A DNA stretch of 64,000 bases from Streptomyces sp. NBC_01294 (GTDB taxonomy: Bacteria > Actinomycetota > Actinomycetes > Streptomycetales > Streptomycetaceae). Below are positions 46,877 to 54,736 of the stretch, piece by piece. Position 1 is the first letter of the stretch, and each line of letters opens with the position of its first letter. Position numbers and translations under genes: made by a program. The stretch covers positions 5,051,501-5,115,500 of the forward strand of contig NZ_CP108423.1 of the NCBI RefSeq assembly GCF_035917235.1. The letters are read 5' to 3'. The notes beneath the pieces were generated by a model, which searched no databases, was not told the DNA's origin, and was given only the letters and a program-made list of their open reading frames with translations.

Positions 46877-47994
46877 GCGGCGGGCAGCGGCACTGACGGC
46901 GGCGCGGGCAGCGGGACGGGCAGTGGTACGGGCAGCGGGACGGGCCGCGGCACCGACAGCGCCCCGGGCAGCGGTACCGGCCGCGGCACCGGCCGCGGCA
47001 CCGACAGCGGCACCGACAGCTCCAGCTGGGCGTGTCCGCGAGCCGTGACGTCCGGGGGCGCGGGCCGGGCCGCTCCCACGGCGAGGAGCGCGCGCAGGGC
47101 GGTGATCACGTCGGCCGGTGCGTCGCGCAGGATCCCCGGCGTCGTACTGGCCACCAGGACCCCTCGGGACTCCAGCCGCAGCCGCCGGCGCAGCGTCGCC
47201 TGCCAGGAGTCGCGCGTGTAGTGGTACTCGGCGGAATCGATCTCCAGCGCCACGCCCTCCTCGGGCCAGTACGCGTCGGGGCTGGCGAGGAACGCGCCGT
47301 CCGGGCCGTGGAGGCGGGCGTTCCACAGCGGGGCGGGGAGGTCCGTGGCCGACAGCGTGTCGCGGGCCCGGCCCTCGGCGATCGAGCGGACCCCGGCGAC
47401 CAGCTCGCCGGCCGCGGCGCGGGCGGCCGGGCGGTTCGCGATCCGGCCGGCACGGAGTTCGGCGTGCAGGTCGTGCGGGTGGCACCAGCCGCCCTGGACG
47501 ACGTTCGCCAGGACGGAGCGCACCAGGTCCGCGTCGTCGGTGCGCGCCGCGAAGTCCGCGGCGGCCCGGACCGGGCGGCTGCTGGGGACGCCGGAGACGT
47601 GGATGGTCGCGGGCCAGCGGGCGGTCGAGGCGGGCCGGACCCGTCCGGCGGGCGTCGCCGAGCGCGGCGAGCGGACGAGGACGTCCAGCGGCTCGGGCGG
47701 CGCGTCGCGGATGCCCAGGAGCGCGAGGGCCGCGCCGCCCGTGAGCGCGGCCGTCGCCCCGGAGAGCGGATCGGCCGAGGGGTGGGCGGCGTACAGGACC
47801 GCGGACAGCGCGCGCTGACTGCCGTCCGGTGGCCCGGTCTGCAACAAGTAAACCCGTGGCAGCAGCCGCTGCCAGGGCCCTCCCCGGCGACTGCGGCCGC
47901 TGATGGTCGCGGCCGGGATCCCGGCCTGCGTGAGCTGGCGGTACGTGGCCAGGTTCAGCTGGCGCCGGGCGGTACGAGCGATACGAGTGATCAT
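46846..47994 (-). CDS. AbiEi-like antitoxin/DUF559-type protein with a Val-Pro-Leu-Pro tail
   Basis: 382 residues. An N-terminal AbiEi-type winged helix (QLTQAGIPAATISGRSRRGGPWQRLLPRVYLL) precedes a domain resembling DUF559/PD-(D/E)XK proteins (GVALEIDSAEYHYTRDSWQATLRRRLRL). About 45 residues of VPLPVPRPVP repeats end the protein and extend into the DUF445 gene's end. The toxin of an AbiE system is absent, so this may be an orphan transcription factor or nuclease-like protein. A truncated relative lies at 49900-50118. Confidence 0.75.
   Translation of the reverse strand: MITRIARTARRQLNLATYRQLTQAGIPAATISGRSRRGGPWQRLLPRVYLLQTGPPDGSQRALSAVLYAAHPSADPLSGATAALTGGAALALLGIRDAPPEPLDVLVRSPRSATPAGRVRPASTARWPATIHVSGVPSSRPVRAAADFAARTDDADLVRSVLANVVQGGWCHPHDLHAELRAGRIANRPAARAAAGELVAGVRSIAEGRARDTLSATDLPAPLWNARLHGPDGAFLASPDAYWPEEGVALEIDSAEYHYTRDSWQATLRRRLRLESRGVLVASTTPGILRDAPADVITALRALLAVGAARPAPPDVTARGHAQLELSVPLSVPRPVPRPVPLPGALSVPRPVPLPVPLPVPLPAPPSVPLPAAYAPKARDTV
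46885..47025. repeat. 12-bp repeats coding for the (Val-Pro-Leu-Pro) tail
   Basis: Repeats of gggcagcgg(c/t)ac and gggccgcggcac encode VPLP and VPRP on the minus strand. About eleven units. Confidence 0.75.
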
Positions 47995-48028
47995 GCCCCG
48001 GGTATGCCCGGTGGCGGGCGCCCGATGC

Positions 48029-48565
48029 TCAGGCCGAGGGGTGGTTCGGGGCGAGGAAGACGACGACGCCGTTCTGCGTCCCGGGCAGCGGGGTGACCTC
48101 GTGCCAGCCGAGCCGGCGGTAGGTGGCGACGGTGTCGGTGGCCACGCGGGCGGTGAGCAGCCAGGCGCGCGCGTCCGGGGCGTCGGCGGTGATCTCGGCG
48201 AGCAGGGCGCGCCCGGTGCCGTGCCCGCGGGCGTGCGGGCGGACAGCGAGCTCGTCGATCTCCAGGGCGCCGATGAGCAGTTCCCGTACGCGCTTGCGGC
48301 CGAGCTGGGCGGCGACCTGTCCGTACGCACGGTCCGTGGGGAAGGTCTTGGGCGTCAGCCAGGCGGTGGCGAATCCGTCGATGCCGACGGCCGACTGCGC
48401 GAAGGCGGTCCGGAATCCGGTGCGGCGGCTGTCGGCCTGCAGCCTGGCGGTGAAGAGGCGAATGGTTTCTTCGTCTTCGTTCCACGGCGGAGCGGAGAAC
48501 ACTTCGCTGTAGGTGTCGGCCAGTTCGTCCGACAGGTCCAGGACGGCCGGTCCATAACAGATCAC
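48029..48565 (-). CDS. GNAT-family N-acetyltransferase
   Basis: 178 residues with the acetyl-CoA binding motif VRPHARGHGTGRALLAEI (Q/RxxGxG/A) and a C-terminal beta strand (WHEVTPLPGTQNGVVVFLAP). The substrate is unknown. The GTG at 48565 is preceded by aaggag. The gene stands alone, followed by a 34-bp gap to the AbiEi-like gene. Confidence 0.88.
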   Translation of the reverse strand: MICYGPAVLDLSDELADTYSEVFSAPPWNEDEETIRLFTARLQADSRRTGFRTAFAQSAVGIDGFATAWLTPKTFPTDRAYGQVAAQLGRKRVRELLIGALEIDELAVRPHARGHGTGRALLAEITADAPDARAWLLTARVATDTVATYRRLGWHEVTPLPGTQNGVVVFLAPNHPSA

Positions 48566-48787
48566 GTTTGCAGCTCCTTGGGCCGGCTTGGGCGGCTTCG
48601 GTCGTATCGCCCCTCTCGTAGAGGGAATCTACGCCGGTGAGGTTCCCCGGACGGCAGGTCCGCGGATCCGGAGGGTGTGCGACAAATCCGACTTCCGTAC
48701 GGTGCCTCGGACCGCCCGTATCGGCAACGCCCGGCCCGGCGTTGAACCAGTACAGCGCGATGTCGAACGACCCCACCGGAGCCCAGA

Positions 48788-48979
48788 GTGCCGCACACCC
48801 TCTTCACCCGAGTCCTGGTCGCCGTCGGGGGTTGCGCGGTGGCGTTCTTCATCCTCCTGGGCGTCATGTCCGTGCTCCCCCGCGAAATCCAGGACACCGT
48901 CCCGCCCGGAGTCCTCGGCGGAGCCGTCGTCGTGCTGGGAGTGATGGCCGCGCGCCGCTTCACCCGCCGTGCCCGTTAG
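48788..48979 (+). CDS. Small membrane protein (63 residues)
   Basis: Two hydrophobic helices (LVAVGGCAVAFFILLGVMSVL and GVLGGAVVVLGVMAA) with a short acidic loop and a basic C-terminus (RRFTRRAR). GTG start, moderate support. It lies 10-40 bp before another small membrane protein and is perhaps cotranscribed. No family recognised. Confidence 0.6.
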   Translation: MPHTLFTRVLVAVGGCAVAFFILLGVMSVLPREIQDTVPPGVLGGAVVVLGVMAARRFTRRAR

Positions 48980-49018
48980 CCTCGACCGGTGACGTTCGAA
49001 CGGCTGGAGGCCCCCACG

Positions 49019-49315
49019 ATGGCACAGATCCCCACTTCGGCAGTGGCCGCAGGCGGCCTGGTCGGCGGCTACGCCGCCGCCCGCTGGACCGGAAAGCGGC
49101 CGCTCGGCGGCGTGGTCCTCGCGGCCGCCGGCGCCCTGGCGGCCCGCGAGTGGCACCGCCGCACCTCACCGACGACCACGGCCCTGCTCGGCGCGGCCTA
49201 CATCGCCGCCTTCGCCGCATCGCACCCCCTGGCCAAGAAGATCGGCCCCTGGTCGGCGGTCTTCACCGCGGCGGGCACGATGGCAGCAGCCGCCTACGCA
49301 ACGGCCGACCGCTAA
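49019..49315 (+). CDS. Small membrane protein (98 residues)
   Basis: 98 residues with three hydrophobic segments (VAAGGLVGGYAAARW; GGVVLAAAGALAAREW; TALLGAAYIAAFAASHPLA) and a conserved KKIGPWSAVFTAAG end. It resembles small proteins widespread in Streptomyces without known function. The ATG at 49019 is chosen over a GTG at 48989. Confidence 0.7.
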   Translation: MAQIPTSAVAAGGLVGGYAAARWTGKRPLGGVVLAAAGALAAREWHRRTSPTTTALLGAAYIAAFAASHPLAKKIGPWSAVFTAAGTMAAAAYATADR

Positions 49316-49375
49316 CCCCTCACCGGCGCCGCAGCAGGCCCTCGAGCGGCCCGCCATCGGGACCGCACCGGCCTC

Positions 49376-49825
49376 TCATCGACGCCTCAGCAGGCCTTCG
49401 AGCTTGTCGAAGCCCTGGGTCCAGCCCTCGTCGTGCAGGGCGAGCCGCCCCTCGGTGGCGAAGTCGCCCTGCACGAACACGAGCCGCGTCGAACCGGCGC
49501 CGTCGCCGCGCAGCTCCAGGCTCACGGTCGTCTCCCGGTCGTCGGGGTCGGGATCCTCCCAGCGGAAGGTGTACGCCAGCAGGGCGGGCGGGTCCACCTC
49601 CAGGAACTCGCCGGCGAGGAAGAACGAAGCCCCTTCGGGCGGCTGCATCTCGATCCGATAGGCCCCACCGGGCCGCAGATCACTCTCCACCCGGGGAACG
49701 ACGAACCCGTCGGGCCCCCACCACTTCGCCAGCTCCCCGGGCTCGGTCAAGGCCTCGAACACCACCCCGGGCGCCGCGGGCAACACCCGCACCATCCGGA
49801 GCCTGAGCGATCCGTCCTGCGTCAT
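49376..49825 (-). CDS. SRPBCC (AHSA1-like) protein
   Basis: 149 residues with a START/Bet v 1-like fold of the AHA1 type: VRVLPAAPGVVFEALTEPGELAKWWGPDGF, PGGAYRIEMQPPEGASF and a final helix HDEGWTQGFDKLEGLLRRR. Such proteins bind hydrophobic ligands; many are activators or stress proteins of unknown ligand. The ATG at 49825 is chosen. Beyond its stop, the 24 bases encoding LEGLLRRR and a stop recur at about 49320-49346, out of frame, as a duplicated gene end. Confidence 0.85.
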   Translation of the reverse strand: MTQDGSLRLRMVRVLPAAPGVVFEALTEPGELAKWWGPDGFVVPRVESDLRPGGAYRIEMQPPEGASFFLAGEFLEVDPPALLAYTFRWEDPDPDDRETTVSLELRGDGAGSTRLVFVQGDFATEGRLALHDEGWTQGFDKLEGLLRRR

Positions 49826-49899
49826 CACGCCCCCAGCCCCCCGTCGGCAACGGCGAACCCCTCCATCGTAGGAGGCCGGACGCCCACTGGCCCGATTAG

Positions 49900-50118
49900 G
49901 GAGCGGCCCTGGCGACCGATCGGGCGGACTACCACTACACCCGCGATGCCTTGGCGTTGCACGGTATCCCGATGGCGGCCACCACCCTGTCGCTGCTCCG
50001 CGACACTCCGACAGAAGCACTGGCGGCTCTCCCTGCATTCCTCCCCTTGGCAGCGGCAAGCCCCAGCCCTTCGCCGACCGCTGCGCGTGGGCACCGGCAG
50101 CTCCCGATGCCGCTCTGA
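49900..50118 (+). pseudogene. C-terminal remnant of an AbiEi/DUF559-like gene
   Basis: An open stretch with no start encodes YHYTRDALALHGIPMAATT, LLRDTPTEALAAL and TAARGHRQL before its stop. This aligns with the C-terminal region of the gene at 46846-47994 (YHYTRD...VLVASTT..ILRDAPADVITAL...TARGHAQL), with an internal deletion of about 12 residues. The 5' two thirds are absent. It lies directly before vsr and so marks the left edge of the defence island. The other bases between 49826 and 50151 show nothing recognisable. Confidence 0.6.
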
Positions 50119-50151
50119 ATGGGTCTGCGACCGGCCGGTCACAATGGTGGG

Positions 50152-50613
50152 GTGGAGAAATTGGCAACGACGGTCACCGTGCGTACTCGGATGAGTCGCC
50201 AGAAGAGCCGTGACACAGGCGTGGAGGTTGCATTGCGCAAGGCGCTGCACGCCAAGGGGGCTCGGTATCGGATCCACCGAAAGCCGGTGAAGGGCGTGAG
50301 GCGCGAGGCCGACATCGTGTTCGGACCCGCGCGTGTGGCGGTGTTCGTGGACGGCTGTTTCTGGCACGGCTGCCCCGTGCACGCTACGTGGCCGAAGAAC
50401 AACGCCGAGTTCTGGCGCGCCAAGATCGAGGGGAATCGGAGTCGGGACCTGGACACGGACGCCCGGTTGGCCGAGGCGGGATGGCTGGCCGTGCGCGTCT
50501 GGGAGCACGAGCAGGCGGACGAGGCGGCGGCACGCGTGCTGGCCGTCGTTGCGAGTCGTCGCGCGAGCGCAGGTCCCAAGGCCCGAAACAAGGGATCCAT
50601 CTCGAATATTTGA
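50152..50613 (+). CDS. vsr: Very short patch (Vsr) mismatch endonuclease
   Basis: 153 residues with the Vsr PD-(D/E)XK-like core. It begins with RMSRQKSRDTGVEVALRKALHAKG, carries Asp54 of EADIVFGPARVAVFVDGCFWHGCPVH (metal site and the HGCP zinc/aromatic motif) and ends with the RDLDTDARLAEAGWLAVRVWEHE helix. Vsr nicks at T:G mismatches produced by deamination of 5-methylcytosine, so it is a usual companion of C5 methylases such as the one at 54737. I chose the GTG at 50152 from alignment to the family; upstream GTGs exist. First gene of the plus-strand operon of the island. Confidence 0.93.
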   Translation: MEKLATTVTVRTRMSRQKSRDTGVEVALRKALHAKGARYRIHRKPVKGVRREADIVFGPARVAVFVDGCFWHGCPVHATWPKNNAEFWRAKIEGNRSRDLDTDARLAEAGWLAVRVWEHEQADEAAARVLAVVASRRASAGPKARNKGSISNI

Positions 50614-50635
50614 CAGTACTCTCCTTGTCAAATAT
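50606..50635 (+). promoter_or_regulatory. ATATTTGACA inverted repeat at the HTH-ATPase promoter
   Basis: ATATTTGACA (50606-50615) and TGTCAAATAT (50626-50635) form a perfect 10-bp inverted repeat with a 10-bp spacer. It is AT-rich in a GC-rich neighbourhood and contains TTGACA, a -35-like hexamer, on the plus strand. It overlaps the vsr stop and lies 59 bp before the gene whose product carries an XRE-type HTH. An autoregulatory operator is the simplest reading. Confidence 0.65.
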
Positions 50636-50693
50636 GCCCTGTTAGGGTGATCGCGACGTACGCCGTGGCGAGCCGAACAGCGGAGGGCGATGC

Positions 50694-52787
50694 ATGGAGC
50701 ACCGAGGTGAGGATTTCGGCCCCTGGCTCGCGCGGCAGTTGAGCCGGATGGACATGTCGCAATCCGACCTGGCTACCCGGCTCGGGTTGACCCGTGCGGC
50801 TGTCTCCGCCTGGGTGAACGGGCGAGCGGAGCCTCGGGAGGAGACCAAACGGTCGCTTGCCGAGGTGTTCGGCACCAACCCCGATCTGGTCGACAGCCGA
50901 ACCAGCGACATATCGACACATCGACCATTGCGCTGGCACCATCGCACGGCCCATGCCGACGGCGGGCGCGAGTACGGCAACGCCGCTGCCTTCGCCTTCG
51001 ACGCGGACATGGCCGTACTGGCCAGGGAAGCCACCCAGAACGCGCTTGACGAGCGACTCGACACCGACGCGCCGGTTCGAGTGCACTACACCCTCCACGA
51101 ATTGACGGGCCGGCACCTGTCCTCGTTCCTGGCCGCCCTCCAATGGGACGAGCTGCGCCCGCACTACGATCGGGCGGCCTCGGCGGAGCAGAAGGTGTCG
51201 AGGAGCCTGCGGGCCGCGTTGGACGAGCTCGATTCGAAGGACTCGCTGCTTCTGCTGCGGGTGGACGACTTCAACGCCAACGGGCTCACCGGACCGGAGT
51301 ATCACGACGGTCGCTTCGCCGCCGTCGTCAGGCGTCAGCTCGACAGTCACAAGCAGTCCGGAGGTCGTGCGGGCGGGTCCTATGGACTGGGCAAGGCAAC
51401 GCTGTGGGCGGCCAGCCGTTTCGGTCTCGTGCTCATCAACTCCACGCTTTCCGAGCCACACGAGGGCAGGACCGAACGACGCGTGATCGGACGTCTCGAC
51501 CTGCCGTGGCGGCAGGTCGACGGCGAGGCCTTTGCGGGGCCGGCGTGGTTCGGCGAGCCGGATACGGACCCTGCACACAAGGACGTGTCGCGGTCTTGGT
51601 GGGCCGACGAGGAGACGGCGCGAAGTCTGCACCTCGAGCGGCACTCCGGCGAACCGGGCACGTCGTTCCTGGTTGTCGGCGCCCACGACGCCTCGGGCGA
51701 CGCCGAGGAGCTGCGTGACCTCCACGACAAAGTCGTGCGATCACTGGCCGACGGTTTCTGGGCGGCGATGATCGGGGGTGTCGCGGCCGGTCCCCTGTTG
51801 GAGGCGTGCGTGTCCACGTTTCGTGACGGCGAAGTGGTCGTGCCCGAGGAGCGGGTCGATCCGTACACCCGCCACCCTGCATTGAGTCGCGCCCTCCAAG
51901 CCCACCTCGACGGCCAGACGGTCGACAGTCTGACGTCGGAGGATCACGTGGCGCGTGCCGAGGTGCCTCTGATCGTGACGCCTTTGAAGGGCAAGGGCAG
52001 AGCGCGGGACAAGGGTCGGGAGCACCTGGCCGTTCTCCTGCTCACTCCGGCGGCCGACGCGGACGAGCGGCACAGCCGGGTGGTCTGCATGCGGGGAAAC
52101 CGTATGACCATCACGGAGCATCGGCCACGCGAACTCCCCTTGGGAACGATGCCGTTCCAGGCCGTGCTGCTGGCCGGCTACGCAACGGACCGGGTCGGCG
52201 AGGACGTGGCCCTGGCCGAGGAGTTCCTGCGCGCTTCGGAGCCACCCGAGCACGACCGTTGGGACCGGACGGAGGAACTCACCTCGCTCTACGAACGTGG
52301 CGCCGTCAGCCGTCTCAAGGAGTTCCGCAGTGATGTGGACAAGGCCGTGCGCGCCTTGGTAGGCAGGCGCGAAACGAAGCGGGCGGGCGGTCCCGCGGCG
52401 CTGCGCGAGCTGCTCACCTGGGACACGCACACCGGCTCGGCACGGCGGACGCAAGGTTTCCCCACGGTCCGCGGGGTGACGGCACGAGTGGAGGAATCCG
52501 GTGCCTGGAGCGTGATCGTGGATGTCAAGCTACCCCTTGCCGAGGACCCGTGGCGATTGACACCCGTCGCGAAGTTCGATGTGCGCTCGGGAGGTCGTCC
52601 GGTAGTCGAGTGGGCGGCCCTTGCCGCCGAGGAAGACTGCCGTGTGGAGAAGGGCGATCTCGTCGTCGAGCCCGGCGTGCGCAGGGCGGTCTTCCGCGGG
52701 GTCACGGATCCCGCCACGCACCTGGTGCGCAGCGGGTACGCCCGACTCGTGGTGGAGGTCCAGAAGGCTCGCGGAGGTTCGGCGTGA
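50694..52787 (+). CDS. Fusion of an XRE helix-turn-helix and a GHKL (Bergerat) ATPase
   Basis: 697 residues. Residues about 9-60 are a Cro/XRE HTH (WLARQLSRMDMSQSDLATRL, GLTRAAVSAWVNGRAEPREE). A GHKL ATPase follows: N-box REATQNALDE (111-120), G1-like DDFNANGLTG (191-200) and G2 GGSYGLGKAT (227-236). The C-terminal 350 residues are unrecognised. The protein resembles the ATP-binding partners of defence systems but has its own HTH, unlike the MORC ATPase at 61074. It overlaps the next gene by four bases (GTGA). Confidence 0.85.
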   Translation: MEHRGEDFGPWLARQLSRMDMSQSDLATRLGLTRAAVSAWVNGRAEPREETKRSLAEVFGTNPDLVDSRTSDISTHRPLRWHHRTAHADGGREYGNAAAFAFDADMAVLAREATQNALDERLDTDAPVRVHYTLHELTGRHLSSFLAALQWDELRPHYDRAASAEQKVSRSLRAALDELDSKDSLLLLRVDDFNANGLTGPEYHDGRFAAVVRRQLDSHKQSGGRAGGSYGLGKATLWAASRFGLVLINSTLSEPHEGRTERRVIGRLDLPWRQVDGEAFAGPAWFGEPDTDPAHKDVSRSWWADEETARSLHLERHSGEPGTSFLVVGAHDASGDAEELRDLHDKVVRSLADGFWAAMIGGVAAGPLLEACVSTFRDGEVVVPEERVDPYTRHPALSRALQAHLDGQTVDSLTSEDHVARAEVPLIVTPLKGKGRARDKGREHLAVLLLTPAADADERHSRVVCMRGNRMTITEHRPRELPLGTMPFQAVLLAGYATDRVGEDVALAEEFLRASEPPEHDRWDRTEELTSLYERGAVSRLKEFRSDVDKAVRALVGRRETKRAGGPAALRELLTWDTHTGSARRTQGFPTVRGVTARVEESGAWSVIVDVKLPLAEDPWRLTPVAKFDVRSGGRPVVEWAALAAEEDCRVEKGDLVVEPGVRRAVFRGVTDPATHLVRSGYARLVVEVQKARGGSA

Positions 52788-53767
52788 CATCGGTGTTTCC
52801 CTATCCGACGCTCTTCGGGGACGTGGAGCTGAGAGTCGTGTCCGTCTCGGTGGACAACAGGGAGCTCCCGTACACGATGATCTCCGTCGCGGATCGGGCG
52901 GTCGCCCTGCATCAGACGGGGCGAGGCGCGTGGGACCGGGCACGCCTCCGGCTCTCGGTGACCTTCCCGGAGGCGGAACTCCGATCGGGCCCGTGGTCCG
53001 ATGTGGTGTTCCTCGCCGTCCTCGCGGAGAAGGCGACCAACGCCCGTACGACCGTGGTGCTGTCCCCGGCCGGCGACGGGACGATGCAGGGAACCATCGA
53101 GCTGGACAGCGTGGCGTACCTGCGGCGGGCCACATTGGGCGTGTCGGTGGTCGCGACGGTGGAAGGCGTGGCAGGCCGCCTGGTGGGGTCCGCCGGCAGT
53201 GACTGGTACGTCGATCTGAAGGCTTCGACGCCCGCGAGGCAACGCGAGATCGAGATCGTCGAGGTGGATTTCAAGGACGGTGAGCACGAGTGGCTCCGGC
53301 CCTACAAGGAGTCTGCCTGGATCGTCGAGACCACGGGTGACGTTCCGACCGTGTACCTCAACATCGGAGCCGTCGAGGGCCTGATGGAGGCGCTCCGCGG
53401 GTCCGGTGGCAGCCCGGCGGAGCGGATGCTGCGTGATCTCGCGGCTACCCAGATCGCGCAGGACGCCTGGACCGCGATGTTTCACACGGCGATCAGCGAT
53501 CTGGACGCGGACGAGGACGGAACCCCGATGCTGCCGAAGGGGTGGCGGGAATCCGTACTGAGGTCCATGCTCCCGGACGTACTTCCGGGCCGCCAACTGA
53601 CCGATGCGCTCTATGAGATCGCCGAACGGCGGACCAAGGGCTACGGATGGGCGGAGATTCAGACCGGCGTGCAGTTCGCGGCCGGGAAGAGAAGCCGCGC
53701 GACGAGGAACCTGACCAATGCGGTGCGTTCCGTGCAGAACCTCGAAGGGTCCGGTGGTACGCGGTGA
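52784..53767 (+). CDS. Unrecognised protein of the HTH-ATPase module (327 residues)
   Basis: The GTG at 52784 overlaps the ATPase stop (GTGA). The N-terminal half is rich in alternating hydrophobic residues (FGDVELRVVSVSVDNRELPYTMISV; GAWDRARLRLSVTFPEAEL), predicting beta sheet. The C-terminal half is helical (AERMLRDLAATQIAQDAWTAMF, then QTGVQFAAGKRSRATRNLTNAV). No catalytic motif or membrane helix is seen. It probably acts in a complex with the ATPase and the third protein. I do not recognise a family. Confidence 0.8.
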   Translation: MTSVFPYPTLFGDVELRVVSVSVDNRELPYTMISVADRAVALHQTGRGAWDRARLRLSVTFPEAELRSGPWSDVVFLAVLAEKATNARTTVVLSPAGDGTMQGTIELDSVAYLRRATLGVSVVATVEGVAGRLVGSAGSDWYVDLKASTPARQREIEIVEVDFKDGEHEWLRPYKESAWIVETTGDVPTVYLNIGAVEGLMEALRGSGGSPAERMLRDLAATQIAQDAWTAMFHTAISDLDADEDGTPMLPKGWRESVLRSMLPDVLPGRQLTDALYEIAERRTKGYGWAEIQTGVQFAAGKRSRATRNLTNAVRSVQNLEGSGGTR

Positions 53768-54714
53768 ACCGAGTCGATGGCAGGGAACTCCCTCCGATGT
53801 TGGGCCTGTTGGCGGATGCTTCGGTGGCCAAACACCTCGGCCAGGCGGTACTGAGCGGGCAGGAACGGCCGCCTCAGGTCGCACTCCGAAGGGCGGCCGA
53901 GCCGCTGGGCGGTGCACACCGGTGGCGGACCGAACCGGTGCGGGTCCTGGTCGACGAGGCGATGCGTCGTTTTGAGGACCAGCGGACGGCCGCAGACAGC
54001 TGGTTCGCACCCCGGCTGCACGCCACCCTGCGCATGACGCGGGCCGAGGCCGCCGACGGCCGGCTGTGGAACTTCATAGCGATGGTCGTCGCCCCTGACT
54101 ACGTCGCATGGCGGCATCGGGGATCCAGCACGGGCGGCGGGCCGGGCTCGGCGACGGCCGCGCGCTTCTGCGGACCGCACTACACACAGGCCTTCTCCAG
54201 GCTCTGGTGGGCTGCGGAGTTGTTCCGGGACGGGCCCGACTACCGCCCGATCGAGACCGCGTGCCGGGTGCAGGACGTGTTGCAGACCACAATGCGCCTG
54301 GACGTCATCGATCACCGCCCGACCGCACAGGCGATTCTGCACATGGTCGAACGTCAACTGGCGGAGGGCGTGCCCCGGCTCGGGGACCAGGTCAACGCGC
54401 TCTCCTCGGCTGTGAACGCCGCCGGCAGCACCCTGGTGTACGACGTGCTGGCACCGGACCGGCAGGCCGATACCGATGCGCTCCAGGACTGGATCGACGA
54501 GGCGGAGGATGCGGCGGCGGCCCCCTGGGATCGGCTGCCGGAAGGCCCCCGGGACGGTGAAGTGAGCCGCGCCTCGGTGGATGCCCTGCTCCCGATCTTC
54601 GAGCAGTTGCTGGCCGAGGCACCGCTTCGGGATCGCTCGGCAGGGGAAAAGAAGGTCCCCGCTGCCCGGGTGTCGGCAGGGGTGAGCCTGGCCAAGCCGT
54701 CGGACCGCCTTTGA
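53764..54714 (+). CDS. Unrecognised helical protein of the HTH-ATPase module (316 residues)
   Basis: The GTG at 53764 overlaps the previous stop (GTGA). It is mostly helical: PPMLGLLADASVAKHLGQAVL, then ATLRMTRAEAADGRLWNFIAMVVAPDYVAWRHRG, TQAFSRLWWAAELFRDGPDYR and ILHMVERQLAEGV. There is a conserved-looking Trp/Arg-rich centre and a polar tail. It recalls DUF6339-type proteins by length and opening pattern, which I cannot confirm. It ends in a hairpin before the convergent methylase gene. Probably the third subunit or effector of the module. Confidence 0.8.
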   Translation: MNRVDGRELPPMLGLLADASVAKHLGQAVLSGQERPPQVALRRAAEPLGGAHRWRTEPVRVLVDEAMRRFEDQRTAADSWFAPRLHATLRMTRAEAADGRLWNFIAMVVAPDYVAWRHRGSSTGGGPGSATAARFCGPHYTQAFSRLWWAAELFRDGPDYRPIETACRVQDVLQTTMRLDVIDHRPTAQAILHMVERQLAEGVPRLGDQVNALSSAVNAAGSTLVYDVLAPDRQADTDALQDWIDEAEDAAAAPWDRLPEGPRDGEVSRASVDALLPIFEQLLAEAPLRDRSAGEKKVPAARVSAGVSLAKPSDRL

Positions 54715-54727
54715 CAGGGCGGTCCGA
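54700..54727. terminator. Hairpin at the junction of the two convergent defence operons
   Basis: TCGGACCGCC (54700-54709) pairs with GGCGGTCCGA (54718-54727). The loop contains the TGA stop of the plus-strand gene, and the hairpin lies 10 bp before the methylase stop on the other strand. Confidence 0.75.
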
Positions 54728-54736
54728 CGGGGCGGG

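Noticed and set aside
46846..47994. A complete AbiE toxin-antitoxin system
   Set aside because: No AbiEii nucleotidyltransferase gene is adjacent; the neighbours are DUF445 and a GNAT enzyme.
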